Assembly: GCA_964036295.1 (NCBI GenBank)
Contig: OZ038472.1
Location: forward strand, 186,001-250,000
Reading direction: 5' to 3'
From: Plumapathes pennacea
Lineage: Eukaryota > Cnidaria > Anthozoa > Antipatharia > Myriopathidae
Length of the DNA: 64,000 nucleotides
Part shown: piece by piece, positions 24,001 to 35,496 of the stretch
How positions within the stretch are numbered: position 1 is the first letter of the stretch
Layout: each line of letters begins with the position of its first letter
Made by a program: the position numbers and the translations under genes
Notes under the pieces: model-generated
Databases searched by the model: none
Told to the model about the DNA's origin: nothing
Seen by the model: the letters and a program-made list of their open reading frames with translations, nothing else

Positions 24001-27000
24001 AAATACACTATTCGTCTGTCAACTGTCACAACAGATCAGCCCGTAAAATCAGACGTTAACTGTTCTTAGTGTTTAACTTCCTGTCAGGGAATGTGGTGTG
24101 GCGAGGTGTTTGTAGTGTGGTGAGGTGTTTGTGGTGTGGCGAGGTGTTTGTGGTGTGGTAAGGTGTTTGTGGTGTGGCGAGGTGTTTGTGGTGTGGTAAG
24201 GTGTTTGTGGTGTGGCGAGGTGTTTGTGGTGTGGTAAGGTGTTTGTGGTGTGGCGAGGTGTTTGTGGTGTGGTAAGGTGTTTGTGGTGTGGCGAGGTGTT
24301 TGTGGTGTGGTAAGGTGTTTGTGGTGTGGCGAGGTGTTTGTAGTGTGGTGAGGTGTTTGTGGTGTGGCGAGGTGTTTGTAGTGTGGTGAGGTGTTTGTGA
24401 TGTGGCGAGGTGTTTGTAGTGTGGTGAGGTGTTTGTGGTGTGGCGAGGTGTTTGTAGTGTGGCGAGGTGTTTGTGGTGTGGTAAGGTGTTTGTGGCGTGG
24501 CGAGGTGTTTGTGATGTGGCGAGGTGTTTGTGGTGTGGTGCTGCATGGTGTTGCGTAGTGTGGCGAATAAAACTGAATTGTCGTTTGATGAGTTGTAACA
24601 GTCGAATTGGCTGTTAGACTGATGGTTGCAACGTACTACAATAATGGTTTTTGTGGTATCAAGTTTTCTTTACAACAGCAAGAGACACTGACCTTGACAT
24701 CATACCCAGGTGCTGGTTTTCCCATTGATCCAGGTCGGTTTTCAATACAGCGATAAGATCCGCACAATAGAGTCTGAAGAGGACGAGACACAGGATTAGA
24801 ACTTTAAATGTCAACCTCGACATAGTCAAGAAATAAGAAAATAAGTCATTTGTATTTAGAATTGCGGTAATGTAAAAATGCCCAGTTGAACACAAGTGAA
24901 CAGACAAAGCTTTCAAACGACACGTAAAATAAGTCTTACAGTTTCGGTTTGGCCGTAGCCCTCCCTAATTTCATGTCCAGTTTTTAGTTTCCACTCATTC
25001 ATAACTTCTGGATTGAGAGGTTCTCCTGCACTGACACAGTGGCGCAGTTTAGGGAAGTTGTACTGCTTAAGGTCCTCCAGGACCATCATTCGGTAAGCAG
25101 TGGGAGGAGAGAGGAACGTGCTGACAGGATACTTGACCAGAGTCTCCAGGATGCTCTTTGCCTCAAATTTGGGTTGATGGGACACAAATACACATGCACC
25201 CTGAGACCACGGACCATAAAGGCAGCCCCATGCACATGCGGCCCAGCCCGTGTCCGAGAGGGTCCAGATGGCATCTTCAGAACACGCATCCAGCCAGAAC
25301 CTGACAGCAAATGAATGTAATAAAAGTTTCAGTCTTGTTCATTCACCCTAACCCTGACATTAAAAGTTGTTGAATGAGTAGTAGACAATCCTAGTGTTAT
25401 GGTGCTTTATCTTTTTAAGTTTTTGGAGGGTTTTGCTCCTGTTTGTGGCATGTTCAACTCACTTTCCTGTGATGATATGGCCCAGCCCACAACTGGCATG
25501 CGTATGCTCTGCCATCTTAGGCAAACCAGTTGTTCCACTCGTGAAAAACACCGTTGTGGGGTCAGTACTGCGCGTTTTTACACACTAAAAAGAACAAAAA
25601 ACAACAACAACAAAAAAACAGAAATGACAGGGATCCAATCTCAGCAAATGCTGAGGGCAAAATAAACGTCGAGTTTCAGGATTTAAGCCTGGTTCACACG
25701 AGTAAAGCAAGCGCAAGCGCAAACGCTAACGCAAGCGCAAGCGACCGGTTCACACGATAAAATTTGTGAAGCAAGCGCAAACGCAAGCGCAAGAGAATGG
25801 AAAAGTTTTCATTCTCTTGTGCTTGCGTTTGTGCTTGCTTTACCGTGTGAACCAGCCTTTACACATAAAGCATTAAAAAGATAATGAGTTACAGAAGAAG
25901 AAACTACAAAAAATAGATTGAACTAAATATTAATGAAACAAAAATATAAAGAGCTTTGTATACTTGGTGTTCGTGGGAACTTTGATCATACAATTCATCA
26001 AATGACAGCCATCCTTTCTTCCTGCAAAAAGAGTGTTCCATAATTATACAACTTTTAGTATGTTTCAAGAAATGGTTTTGTACGTTTTTCTGTATGTTGT
26101 CTGTGTCTAGCAATGGTAAAGGACTTTTGACACTTTAGAGCTGTTCATTCTTTCATCCATGTATGCAGTGATTAGGGGGTGGAGGGGGGGGGGGTGGTTG
26201 ATACAGGCAAGTGTATTTTGAGGTAATTGAAACATTGTGGGTGGGTTGTTGTGCAAACTGCCTGATGTTTCTCTCACCTGCCTTGTATTCAAAATTGTCT
26301 CTCCTGCATTATCTCTCTGCCAACTGTCATCTATTGTATACCAATGTTTCTGCTCTAATCCTGCTAGATTATACCAATACCTTTCCTTCTCATAACCTTC
26401 ACAGACTAATAGTTTTGTTTTAAGTGTTGGAACCAGATGAGCAACCTACAACAACAAAAAACAAAACAAAACAAAACAAACCCAGAAAAATCATGATGTA
26501 GATTCACACTTGGTTGGGCACTAATGTGAACACACCGTATTATCAAGTACCCACATCAAAGTTTGAGTATTAAAAATGGACACCGGTTCCAAATGTGCAC
26601 ATTTAAGGAGCTATTACTTTGGATAGTGTGAAACATAAATAATGGGGTCAATTTAAACTCCATCTTTGACTGGCGTTTTCTCTAAGATCAAAACATATTT
26701 TCAAAATCCAAAGGCTGATTCCTATCATTTACCAGCTCAAGTGCCTATTTTCATCAGTTGAGTTGGACTCAGGATAAAAAAATTGCTTGAATCTAACCCC
26801 GGGAGCCTGGATCTAACACCCTAAGTAGCTCCAACTTAGACTGGTGTTTGATCTCCAAGCTTACAACACATTTTCAAAATCAGAGGGCAGATTCTTATCA
26901 TTTACCAGCTCAAGCACCTATTTACATCGTTCAAGTTGAACCCAGAGACCAAAAGATTAGCTTGAATCTAACCCTATTATACCAGTCACAAAACAGATTT

Positions 27001-28808
27001 TTTTCATTTGTTTTTGTAATATATAGCAATCCACTAATTTAATGTTGTATCCCAGAAAAACATTTACTTTTCTAAAATCAGTCAGCGTTTAATTTTCCTA
27101 TAAATAATTAAGTTGACTAATACAAATGAAAAAATATGAAATGAATGTGCATTCATTCAACAAACTAGACATTTATTAGCATTATTATACACCTACTTCA
27201 AGCTGGACATTTAACTGACCTGATCAACCAGTTTTGCTCGCTCCAAGTCTGTAACAATACAAGTTGCTTGAGAAGCCACAAGTCGTGCATGGATGTCACT
27301 GGCTCGTAGCTGAACAGATCCTGGGCTGATGACACTGCCTATAAAGAAAAACCCCAGTTAACTCACTAAGACAGTAGATTGAACTCCATCCTCAAAAACA
27401 TCAAGCATCCTTCAATCAGGCCTGGACCATGGCTGTGTGTAAAAAGTTAACTGACCAGTTCTTAGACAGGCAATGTTAAGGAGCCACCATTCAGGGAGTC
27501 TTGGCAGAATCACCATTACTCGTTCCCCCTTATTGACTTCACAGGCATCAGACAGCATGTTGGCCACTCTTGAGGGAAAAAAAAATTCATCAACTACTGT
27601 ACAGTCAGGGGGAGGCTATATACTCCTTTTTTAGATCACAAGAGGGGGCAGGACACTTTGATTAGTTAAATATAAGAAAAGGGTGGGAGGTACAAACCAA
27701 ATAGTTGGCTAGTAAATGGAATCAGAGTGCAGAAAATGTCATTTCAAAAAGCAAAGACTCTTTGAAAATTTTGAAAGACTCTTTGAAAAGAAAATTTCTC
27801 AGGGAACGGAACTGAGACATGCTGGGTGTGGTCCTTGTCTGGCTATTGTCTTTCCTGGTTATTGTTGTGGTTCTAACATGCAGACAGTTGTTTATATGCG
27901 ACGTGAAATGCAAAATAGTCTGGTAAATTGTTTGTTTTTTCTGTAATATCTTTTAATAGAATATTATTATAAACTAAGAAAAAGTGAGAAATGTATTATT
28001 ACTAATAAAGTTATTATTGATGATATGATTTAATAATTATTAATATGATAGATATTTAAAAAATAGAAATTGTGCATAAAAGTGGGGTTCCAAAAAGGGG
28101 GTCCAGGTTTTGTACCTGCCCGACTGACTATGGTATTACATAACATTAGGTAGACTGTTAGTTTGAAACTTTTGCAAGCCCTCCCCCTCCCCCCCCCCCC
28201 CCCCCCCCCAGCAGTTAGAAGTTTAGCTCTTCATTTTAACTGTAAATTGAGTTCTAAAACTATTCTTACTACACCAGAACACATATTCTTCATACCTTCT
28301 GGAATTCATAGACATCTCATCAAATGTCCATTTGATTTCCTGGCCTCTATCAGGGTTTACCCACCAAAATGCTGGAATATCTCCTGGTTTCTCCTTTGCC
28401 TGACATAAGAAGAGCTAAACTAGATAATATTTCGACTACCATTACTCACTCGGGATCAGGGGTGTGAGCTCAACTCGTTCCTCTGCTCCTCCAGATAGAT
28501 AATTAAAAAGGTCCTCCTTTTCTCTCCGAAGTGCATGAGTGAGCATGCACATACTTCGCGTATTTACATGTACGGATAGTTACAAAACGCACCTTTTCTT
28601 TTCGTGCCCATTCATCCAATGTATCAGCGAAGTTGAAGAACTCTGGTACCTGCAGTTGGAAGTCGCGTCGTTCCTGTTCGTAGTTGGTAAAGCCAGCGCG
28701 AGAATCCAGCACAGGCGGCGAAGTATTGTACACGGAGCTAAAAGAGCGCAGATATACTCTCTTAGTCCGTAGTAACCGCAAGCTTGTCAGCTTTGGAATT
28801 ACGCGCAT
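18058..28808 (-). CDS. ACSM: Mitochondrial medium-chain acyl-CoA synthetase (ACSM family)
   Basis: ATP-dependent fatty acid:CoA ligase of the ANL superfamily, forming an acyl-adenylate and then the thioester. Fifteen exons, 5' to 3': 28808-28593, 28399-28296, 27568-27456, 27338-27220, 26445-26381, 26021-25964, 25584-25463, 25300-24940, 24773-24693, 23989-23888, 23796-23745, 22534-22459, 18882-18783, 18480-18364, 18150-18058. They sum to 1,779 bases, 592 residues, close to the family's usual 575-580. The N-terminus is Arg/Leu/Ser-rich without acids ([17 protein letters not shown]), as in a mitochondrial presequence. Then come [22 protein letters not shown], the P-loop-like [15 protein letters not shown], the [14 protein letters not shown] hinge region, and [10 protein letters not shown] with the catalytic lysine. 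The introns carry most of the local repeats. Confidence 0.96.
19060..19312. repeat. 11-bp subterminal minisatellite, left side
   Basis: About twenty copies of TGGTCGGTATG and close variants. It lies just inside the left terminus of the Mutator-like element; a shorter array is at 22122-22232. Confidence 0.9.
19376..21315. mobile_element. piggyBac-like element with TTAA duplications, nested
   Basis: The element occupies 19380-21311, flanked on both sides by TTAA (19376-19379, 21312-21315). Its termini are perfect inverted repeats of about 27 bases beginning AGGGGTACTTTGACCAAAAT. Inside are a directly repeated segment (about 19840-19975 and 20055-20215) and broken plus-strand coding traces with [13 protein letters not shown]. 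No intact transposase. TTAA duplication and end structure fit the piggyBac superfamily by established rule. Confidence 0.85.
21386..21573. repeat. Direct repeat inside the Mutator-like element
   Basis: A segment of about 55 bases starting GAAACACAAAACACAAACAC occurs at about 21386-21443 and again at about 21516-21572. Confidence 0.75.
22122..22232. repeat. 11-bp subterminal minisatellite, right side
   Basis: Several TGGTCGGTA(T)G words, with the last ones in inverted orientation next to the right terminus of the Mutator-like element. Confidence 0.85.
23549..23694. repeat. Fold-back element in ACSM intron
   Basis: Inverted arms of about 60 bases (ACTTATTAGACACTTAGGCG at the outer end) flank a small centre. 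MITE-like palindrome with no coding capacity. Confidence 0.85.
24091..24545. repeat. 19-bp minisatellite in ACSM intron
   Basis: About two dozen copies of GGTGTTTGTGGTGTGGCGA and variants, often alternating 'GGCGA' with 'GGTAA' or 'GGTGA' to give a 38-bp higher-order pattern. The long ORFs across it are repeat artefacts. Confidence 0.95.
25686..25858. mobile_element. Fold-back MITE with TTA target duplication
   Basis: The ends read AGCCTGGTTCACACG and its inverse (CGTGTGAACCAGCCT), and TTA flanks both sides (25683-25685, 25859-25861). The centre is made of CAAGCGCAAACGCAAGCGC words. Lies in an ACSM intron. Confidence 0.75.
26650..26990. repeat. Two-copy direct repeat in ACSM intron
   Basis: Two diverged copies of about 160 bases share ACACATTTTCAAAATC-type and TTATCATTTACCAGCTCAAG words and end in GCTTGAATCTAACCC. 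Confidence 0.7.
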
Positions 28809-29072
28809 TTTACTTGCACGACCGGACAGTCACTGTGCATTGGTTTAATACGCGAGTGGGAATGAGGCGAGCAAAACAGTGTGAACCGGGAGAGGGTGGG
28901 GAGAAGAGGTCATGATCTGATTTCCAGAGTTTCGAGCTCATTCGCAGGCTTTCTCCCCTATGTCCATATAAAGGGGAAAGAAAATTTTCCGTAAGGCCTA
29001 AGTTTAGAACTGCTGTTTGGTAGTGGTAAAGTTAGGGTTGGGGGATGGGCACTACTTAAAGTTTTTTTTGTT

Positions 29073-29300
29073 TGGGGGGAGGGGGGGGGGGGGGGGCTGG
29101 GGGGGGGGAGGGGGTAGTGTGCTGGCTGATTCTGAAAACCCTTACCCTATTCAGATCAAATGGTATGATTTTTAGACCCTATTCAGAGCCGAACTGTATA
29201 ATGCAGACCTGCAGTCCCAAAATGTCCCCTTTTTCAGGCCAGTGACCAGAATATTTTTAGTACAAATAGGGTGAGGTCCCAGGGAGGGGAGGACGAGGTG
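29073..29300. repeat. G-tract element fragment upstream of ACSM
   Basis: Long G runs are followed by 'ACCCTATTCAG' words, as in the element at 1945-2355. It occupies most of the interval between the ACSM start and the COQ4 stop. Confidence 0.5.
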
Positions 29301-29464
29301 AGGGTTAGTTGTGTTGCGCCACTGTGGCACTATGGATGCATCTAGAAGTATCAAACAGCTGTATAGGTATTTACAACACCTTTTACTGTTGTATGGACTG
29401 CAGTCATAAGTATATCATACAAATTTCAGAACTGAAATTAGCCATTTGCACATCAAAATTAATG

Positions 29465-31870
29465 TTAAATGTCTTCCCAGTTTATAACGGGAGCCGGAAC
29501 GATGTTAAGCTTCTGACGTAATGAGTCGAGTGACTCCTCAAAGTGTTTCTCATAATATACATTCAGTATAAATCGTGCTTTGTAACCACAGTCCAAGGCC
29601 CAAGGGATGTAATGCTTCCAAAGGTTTTGCCGCTCACTGAAAAAGAAAACAAAGAAAAAAAGACATGCAGTTGATGAACAGTTTGACGCAAGCTAGCTTA
29701 TTACGAGTAACAATGTGCAATGCAGCATATGGACTATTCACTGAACATTGTGATCGCTTTATCAACAACCAGAGGCCGGTTGTTCAAAGCCTGGTTGAGT
29801 TAACCCTGGATTAACCAAATTCTTTATCTTGATTTTGTGGCCAACAAAGTAGTAAAGTTTTGATAAAACACCCCCATCAGCTAAAATGCTTGTTCTAGCT
29901 CAAAACATATCAAGGCACTTCTTTAATGAATGAAAAATTCTCATTTTCAGGCTTAAAAATGACAGCAAAGTCTACACCTAATCCAGCATTAGCCTAATCT
30001 TGCTTTGAACAACTGGGCACAGAACATCATAGACAAGTACACAACGTTACCACAAGCTAGTGTCAAGGAAATGGCCAACAAATGGAAACTTGGACAGCCT
30101 AGTTTTTGTTAGCACCTGTGTGTGAGTCGCAGAGGACCAAAAACAGAGCTGATAGTACACATGGGTAGACTGGTCTGCAACATCTCAAACCACTTGATGG
30201 CTACTTCATGACTCACACTGTCAGTTAAAATAAAAAGAAAGAATATTTAAAATCCTGCAGACAAATCATATCTGGAGATAGACAAAGTAAACTGACATGT
30301 AAAGCCTGGTCCTCACTTGTACATAAGCATAAGTATAAGAGAGCAACAGTGGCGACATCGAACATGTTCGATCCCTACGCTTCTGTTACCACTGTCGCTC
30401 TCTTATTCTTATGCTTATGCTGGTGTTTATGTGCTAGTGAGGACAGGCCTTAAGACATTCAATTTGCCTACACACACACACACATATACTGTATAATACT
30501 GTATGTTCTAATTACCTGATCGACATGCCACACAATAAATGCACAAAGTCGTGAATTTCCCGGTACCTGCGCATGACATACGCCAGCTCCTGGTCATCAA
30601 CATACTTCACCTATAAAAAGAGTTAAGCAAAAAAAAAAAAAAAAAAAAAAAAAAACTTCACAAACAAAATAAATGGAATATTCTTTGGGTGGCAAGCATG
30701 AAGAAAGCATTTGGCCATTCCACTCTTTTTCTTTCCAACTTGTGCATGTCCATTTCACTCACTTGTGCCCTTGAGTCTGGGGTTATCCCCTATTGGAACA
30801 AAATGCACAGTATAATTACTTGATGGCAGATACTGTGAGACCACAAATAAAAGCAGAATTTCTTCAGACCTACACTGTCATCCAGAAATCGAACATATTC
30901 TCTTCCAAACAATCCATCAGGCAATCTACGTAATTCATCCAGGTCAACTGTCTTGGAGTTTACACAAGGTTGATCCCTGTTAACAACCGAACATGGTAAA
31001 TACATGTACCTAATTTTATTATCCACTATTAAATGCAACATGGTGATGTGGCAAAGAATGTGTGGTTCTATAAATTATCCATGTCCACTACGGAGAGAGA
31101 GCATTATTTTCTAAAATGTGGGGTGAAAGTCAACACTGGGTTTTCTTCAACAGGTCAGTGCCCACTTTTAATCCCAAACAGCTTATAAAGTTGATTACCT
31201 CAAGATCTCCCGTCCTGTGGCATCTGCAGACATTTTCTTGTGCATACTTCTAAGGGCCTGGTGCCCAGTGGTCTCACCCAGTACAGCAATCATGTCTGAA
31301 CAAGAGAGACAAACTTTTACTTACTCTACCCTTGTCAGTAATATTTCCCTTTGCAGTGTCTTCACAAGTTGTTATATCACTCCACCCAATTTTTCTTACT
31401 TCTACATAAGTGTAACTTGGCTGATAGACTACTGTATATGTACCTCCTCTTGTTGGATCATTCAGGGCCACCACAGCTGAGCCAATAGTCAGTAAGGCCC
31501 TCTGCAGACATGTTATGGGGATATGATTATTTGTAATTCCAGTACACTCTCTAGTGTCTTCTTCCTTCCCAGAACCTGGGGACAACTGTGATCCTTCCAC
31601 ACCTGTGTGGTACAGTTAAATACAAAATCGAAACTCATAAAGAAATCGTACGTACTGTACCTCGTGAGAGAGAAACGTTTTCATCGATACTGACGGGAGC
31701 ATTTACCAATATTAATGCAAATAATACTAATGCACTCGAAGTGCAAAAATTTCATGGCTAAGCTCAAGCCAAATATTACCTTTTCGATTGAATGAACTGC
31801 ACATTATTCTTGAGGTCGGCAGAAATCGCCGCAGAAGGACAACGTGCCGTCCTGACCCCACAACCGCCAT
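29465..31870 (-). CDS. COQ4: Ubiquinone biosynthesis protein COQ4
   Basis: Mitochondrial matrix-side component of the coenzyme Q biosynthetic complex; the family has been linked to the C1 decarboxylation/hydroxylation step. Eight exons, 5' to 3': 31870-31780, 31602-31444, 31295-31199, 30976-30874, 30789-30763 (27 bases), 30610-30516, 30217-30116, 29636-29465. Total 846 bases, 281 residues, near the usual 265. The start [18 protein letters not shown] suits a mitochondrial presequence. Conserved blocks seen: [44 protein letters not shown], and the zinc motif HDxxHx11E, which reads HDFVH then HE and spans an exon junction. The C-terminus has [20 protein letters not shown]. It is divergent from DHPS with 190 bases between the ATGs. 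Confidence 0.96.
29770..30022. repeat. Inverted-repeat element in COQ4 last intron
   Basis: The left end GGCCGGTTGTTCAAAGCCTGG and right end CTTTGAACAACTGGGC form inverted termini. The interior is AT-rich and non-coding. Probable MITE. Confidence 0.6.
30303..30450. mobile_element. Fold-back MITE with TAA target duplication
   Basis: The arms begin AGCCTGGTCCTCACT and its inverse, with long inner complementarity through CATAAGCATAAG and GAGAGC(A/G)ACAGTGG words. TAA flanks both ends (30300-30302, 30451-30453). In a COQ4 intron. Confidence 0.8.
30630..30655. repeat. Poly-A tract
   Basis: Run of about 25 A next to the 5' side of COQ4 exon 6, in the intron. Confidence 0.8.
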
Positions 31871-32060
31871 CTTGAAAAGACAAACTTGTTCCCAGGACCT
31901 TCCGCGTCTAAATGACTATCTACATGAAGCAACGATTAGGAGTTTTTTGGACATGACTGTGTCACAAATTGACTGAAAACTGCCGATCTGATAAAGTCAG
32001 TCGTTTCAATCTCCTTATTTTGAGCACAGATACCTTTAGCGTGATTTATTCCCTGTGACG
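31871..32060. promoter_or_regulatory. Shared bidirectional promoter of COQ4 and DHPS
   Basis: The two ATGs face away from each other across 190 bases, so both 5' UTRs and both core promoters must lie here unless upstream non-coding exons exist. No clear TATA box is seen on either side, which is usual for divergent housekeeping pairs. Confidence 0.6.
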
Positions 32061-35000
32061 ATGGATCTTCCAGCGATTACCCAAGAAGCGCTGACAACAG
32101 CTAGTGAAGCAATGCCGACAGGCTCCAGAGTTGTAGAAGGTTACGATTTCAATAAGGGAGTCGATTATCATGCTTTACTTGAGTCGTACCGAACAACAGG
32201 CTTCCAAGCCATGCATTTTGGCCAAGCAGTCGAGGAAGTGAACAAAATGGTAAGTGTTAGCTCAGCTAGAATCGTGGTTACTAATAATTCCACTTTCAAG
32301 AGTGATCAACTTTATATTCACCTTCAGTCTCTAACCAGAACTTGACCACTGATTGAATTATAAAATTCTCACTACATCACTCACACATTTTCCTCCTTGA
32401 ATAATTATGAGATCAAGTACATTCTGAACCTAATGGATTAAAAGGGTGAACTTTAATGGACTGTTCAATCATAATAGTTAACCCAAAAGTGATCAACTTC
32501 AATTTTCCATGCGGTTTCTCACTAATTCATTTTTGTGGGTTGAAGGGGGACTCCACAACATAATTACCGAGAGGTTATGCCCAAAGGACTCATGACTATA
32601 AAAGAATTTGGTGTTTAGAAGTGTGCCGAAGGTAGTATCTTCACAAATATGTTAACTATTAAGTTTAAAAAATAATGTCTCACATTATAAAAAATATCAA
32701 ATGAAAGTGGCAAATGATGGCAGGGTCTATAAAGATTATGATAAATTATTCACATATCCTTGTTGGTAATTGCAGATTGGAAAGCGACTTGAGCCAGTCC
32801 CTGAGTCAGAAGATAACTCTTCTATTGTGCTACCCAATGAGAAACAAATGACTAACTGTACAATCTTCCTTGGCTTCACATCAAACATGATATCCTCAGG
32901 TGTGCGAGAAACAATTCGATATCTTGTAGAGCACAACATGGTAAGTTGCTCATGCCATCCATGTTTATACTTTTTACATTATTTTGCAATCAGTTACAAA
33001 ACATAGCACTAAGAACGTACATCACTCACTTTAGGTTGACTGTCTTGTCTGCACAGCTGGTGGTATAGAAGAAGATCTCATGAAATGCTTAGCACCATCT
33101 TATCTGGGGGCATTCTCATTGCAAGGGAAAGAGCTCAGGAAGAAAGGAATTAACAGGATTGGGAATCTTCTAGTACCGAATGACAACTATGTTAAATTTG
33201 AAGAATGGATCAGTCCAATATGGAATGAGATGCTTGAAGAACAAAAAACACAGGTATTAAATGTGAAAGGGATCTAATATCACTGTTAGATCAGGTTATA
33301 AGTTGGCTATTGTTTTCAAACCTCACAATATTAATTTGCATTTAGGGTGTACACTGGACTCCATCAAGAGTTATTGCAAGACTTGGAAAAGAAATTAATG
33401 ACCCATCCTCTGTGTGTTTCTGGGCTTATAAAGTAAGTGGAGAGCTGTGTTCCTACCCTAGTGATTATATCATTCTTTGACCTAGTGTCTGTTCACTATG
33501 AAGTTAAACTACAGAACTCTGACATCAAAGACAGTTCTATACAACAGATGGTTCTGACCAAGAACACATTTATTCATGGAGGTAGTGTGGCCAAGTGGTT
33601 ATAGGGCTCCAGACTTGAAATCTGGAGATCCCAGGTTCAAGTCCTGCTCTGATCACTAGCTGAATTTGCAACAGGGTAGCCCTGAGTTCAAATCCTTGGC
33701 CAAACTTTGTAAATAGCCAACTGGTTAGCCTCCGACCAGTTGGGATTCTTAACACATTTGCGTTCAGTTTATGATATTTGGTTTCTGCATTTCAAGTCTC
33801 CCCAATTAGCACAGCAAGTGCTAAATACATTGATACTTAAATAAAGTGATTTATTTATTTATTTTATTTATTTATGATTTCATTGTTGTAATGGTGTTTG
33901 CACAAACATGTGAGGCCTTGTTATGTACTATGATGTTTTGTGCTCATTGAAGAACACTGTTTTGAAATGTGGAACATGATTGATGGAAACTTTAATTTAT
34001 AATTTCAAAATTGCACTCTTCAAATCACAGCAGCTGTTCTTGCTCCTTGTCACAGAACGGCATCCCAGTATTTAGTCCTGCTTTAACAGATGGAGCCCTG
34101 GGAGACACATTGTATACCAACTGCTACAAAAATCCAGGCCTTGCTGTTGATATTATACAAGGTATGATTTGTTTATTTATGAACAATACACATGTATAAT
34201 AATTTTATAGTTCAATATATATAAATCAATATTATCATATATTAGACAGAACGTTTCATTATCCATATAGGCACCATATAAACTAATAGTAATCAAAGCT
34301 GTTGATTTTAATAATCTTTGAGTGTTATATTTTTCAGACTTTTGGACCCGCGATATTAAGATTATTTTGTTATCTGATGTTTTATTTTGTTCTAAGGTGT
34401 AGAAGCTACAGTTAACTACACTGTTGCGCAAAGAAAATGCTCCTATTCCCTGCACATTCATGCACAAGAGCATTTTTTTAAATTTGTGGTTTTATTGTCC
34501 AGGTGGTGATCAATGCAGCACTCCTTTTTTTTTTTTTTTTTTTGTCGTCACAGATTTGAAGAGAATCAACAATCTGGCAGTGTTTGCCAAACATACAGGG
34601 ATGATCATTCTTGGTGGTGGATTAGTTAAACATCACGTGTGTAATGCAAACTTAATGGTAGGAATGTTTACATGCAAATAATGTGCGCCCCATACAGTAT
34701 ACTTTTTCTCCTCTCTTGGCATTACAATTTGCCATGTGAGTCCACAACAAATTTTGACCATGCAACGACTTAAATTGTGGTAAATAAGAGTCTGGACACC
34801 ACAGCAAACCAGTGGAAATTGGTTTTTACCACAATATTTAGAAATATACGAGAAAGTTTCGTATTGCATTGCAAAGCGTGACACGCTGGTGTCAGTTGCC
34901 GTCACATCATTATCAACACTCTTATTTACCATGGTTAAGTGACCAATCAGAGAGCAAGAAACTAGTGTGCTGTGGTAAAGTAATATTTTAAAGACTTCGT

Positions 35001-35495
35001 CCGCTTGAATTATGTCATAACTGCACACAAAAATATGGTCACCGTATTACTTTTACCATTCTCTTCTACTTCTTAGCGCAATGGTGCAGACTTCGCTGTG
35101 TTCATCAACACGGGTCAGGAGTTTGATGGCAGCGACTCTGGAGCTCGGCCAGATGAGGCCGTGTCGTGGGGAAAAATAAAGATGAATGCCACTCCTGTCA
35201 AGGTACATAAAGAGATTCATTATCAGACATTGTCTCAAACCTCATAAGTGGGAACAACTTGACCACATTTAAGTGTTTAAATGCCGGCCCAATGAGATCA
35301 AAATTGACGAGTATTTTTTGCCTGGCTTATGTAATGTTTGTGGACAAGAGCGATGTTTTGTGTGTTTTAGTTGCGGTTCACGTGTGCAAACTGTCTGTTT
35401 TGCAGGTTCATGGAGATGCAACATATCTGTTCCCACTTCTTGTAGCAGAAAGTTTTGCAAAAAACGTCGAACAGTTGAAGAGCATCCCAAAATAA
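32061..35495 (+). CDS. DHPS: Deoxyhypusine synthase
   Basis: Cytosolic NAD-dependent enzyme that moves the aminobutyl group of spermidine to a lysine of eIF5A, the first step of hypusine formation. Eight exons: 32061-32249, 32776-32940, 33035-33253, 33346-33432, 34056-34161, 34554-34657, 35077-35202, 35406-35495. Total 1,086 bases, 361 residues, against 369 in human. Conserved blocks: [42 protein letters not shown] text, [28 protein letters not shown], and WGKI with the catalytic lysine. The start is the ATG at 32061 just before [10 protein letters not shown]. The stop codon overlaps an AATAAA. The gene shares its promoter with COQ4 and converges on the calcium-sensor gene. Confidence 0.97.
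33573..33875 (+). mobile_element. tRNA-Ser-derived SINE in DHPS intron
   Basis: The head (about 33580-33660) has an A box (TGGCCAAGTGG), an anticodon stem-loop CCAGACTTGAAATCTGG with anticodon TGA (Ser), and a B box (GGTTCAAGTCC). An unrelated body follows (with AACTGGTTAGCCTCCGACCA) and then a T/A-rich tail of TTTA units. The acceptor stem does not pair well, so this is a SINE head and not a working tRNA. Confidence 0.75.
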
Positions 35496-35496
35496 A
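35491..35496 (+). terminator. Poly(A) signal overlapping the DHPS stop codon
   Basis: AATAAA contains the TAA stop of DHPS. If used, the 3' UTR would be only 10-30 bases long. Other AATAAA-like words further on are less well placed. Confidence 0.5.

Noticed and set aside
24073..24546. 157-codon ORF of His/Thr/Pro repeats on the minus strand
   Set aside because: It is a direct reading of the 19-bp minisatellite inside an ACSM intron; no gene signal.
33580..33660. Functional tRNA-Ser(TGA)
   Set aside because: Internal promoter boxes and anticodon arm are present, but the acceptor stem does not pair and a SINE body and tail follow.
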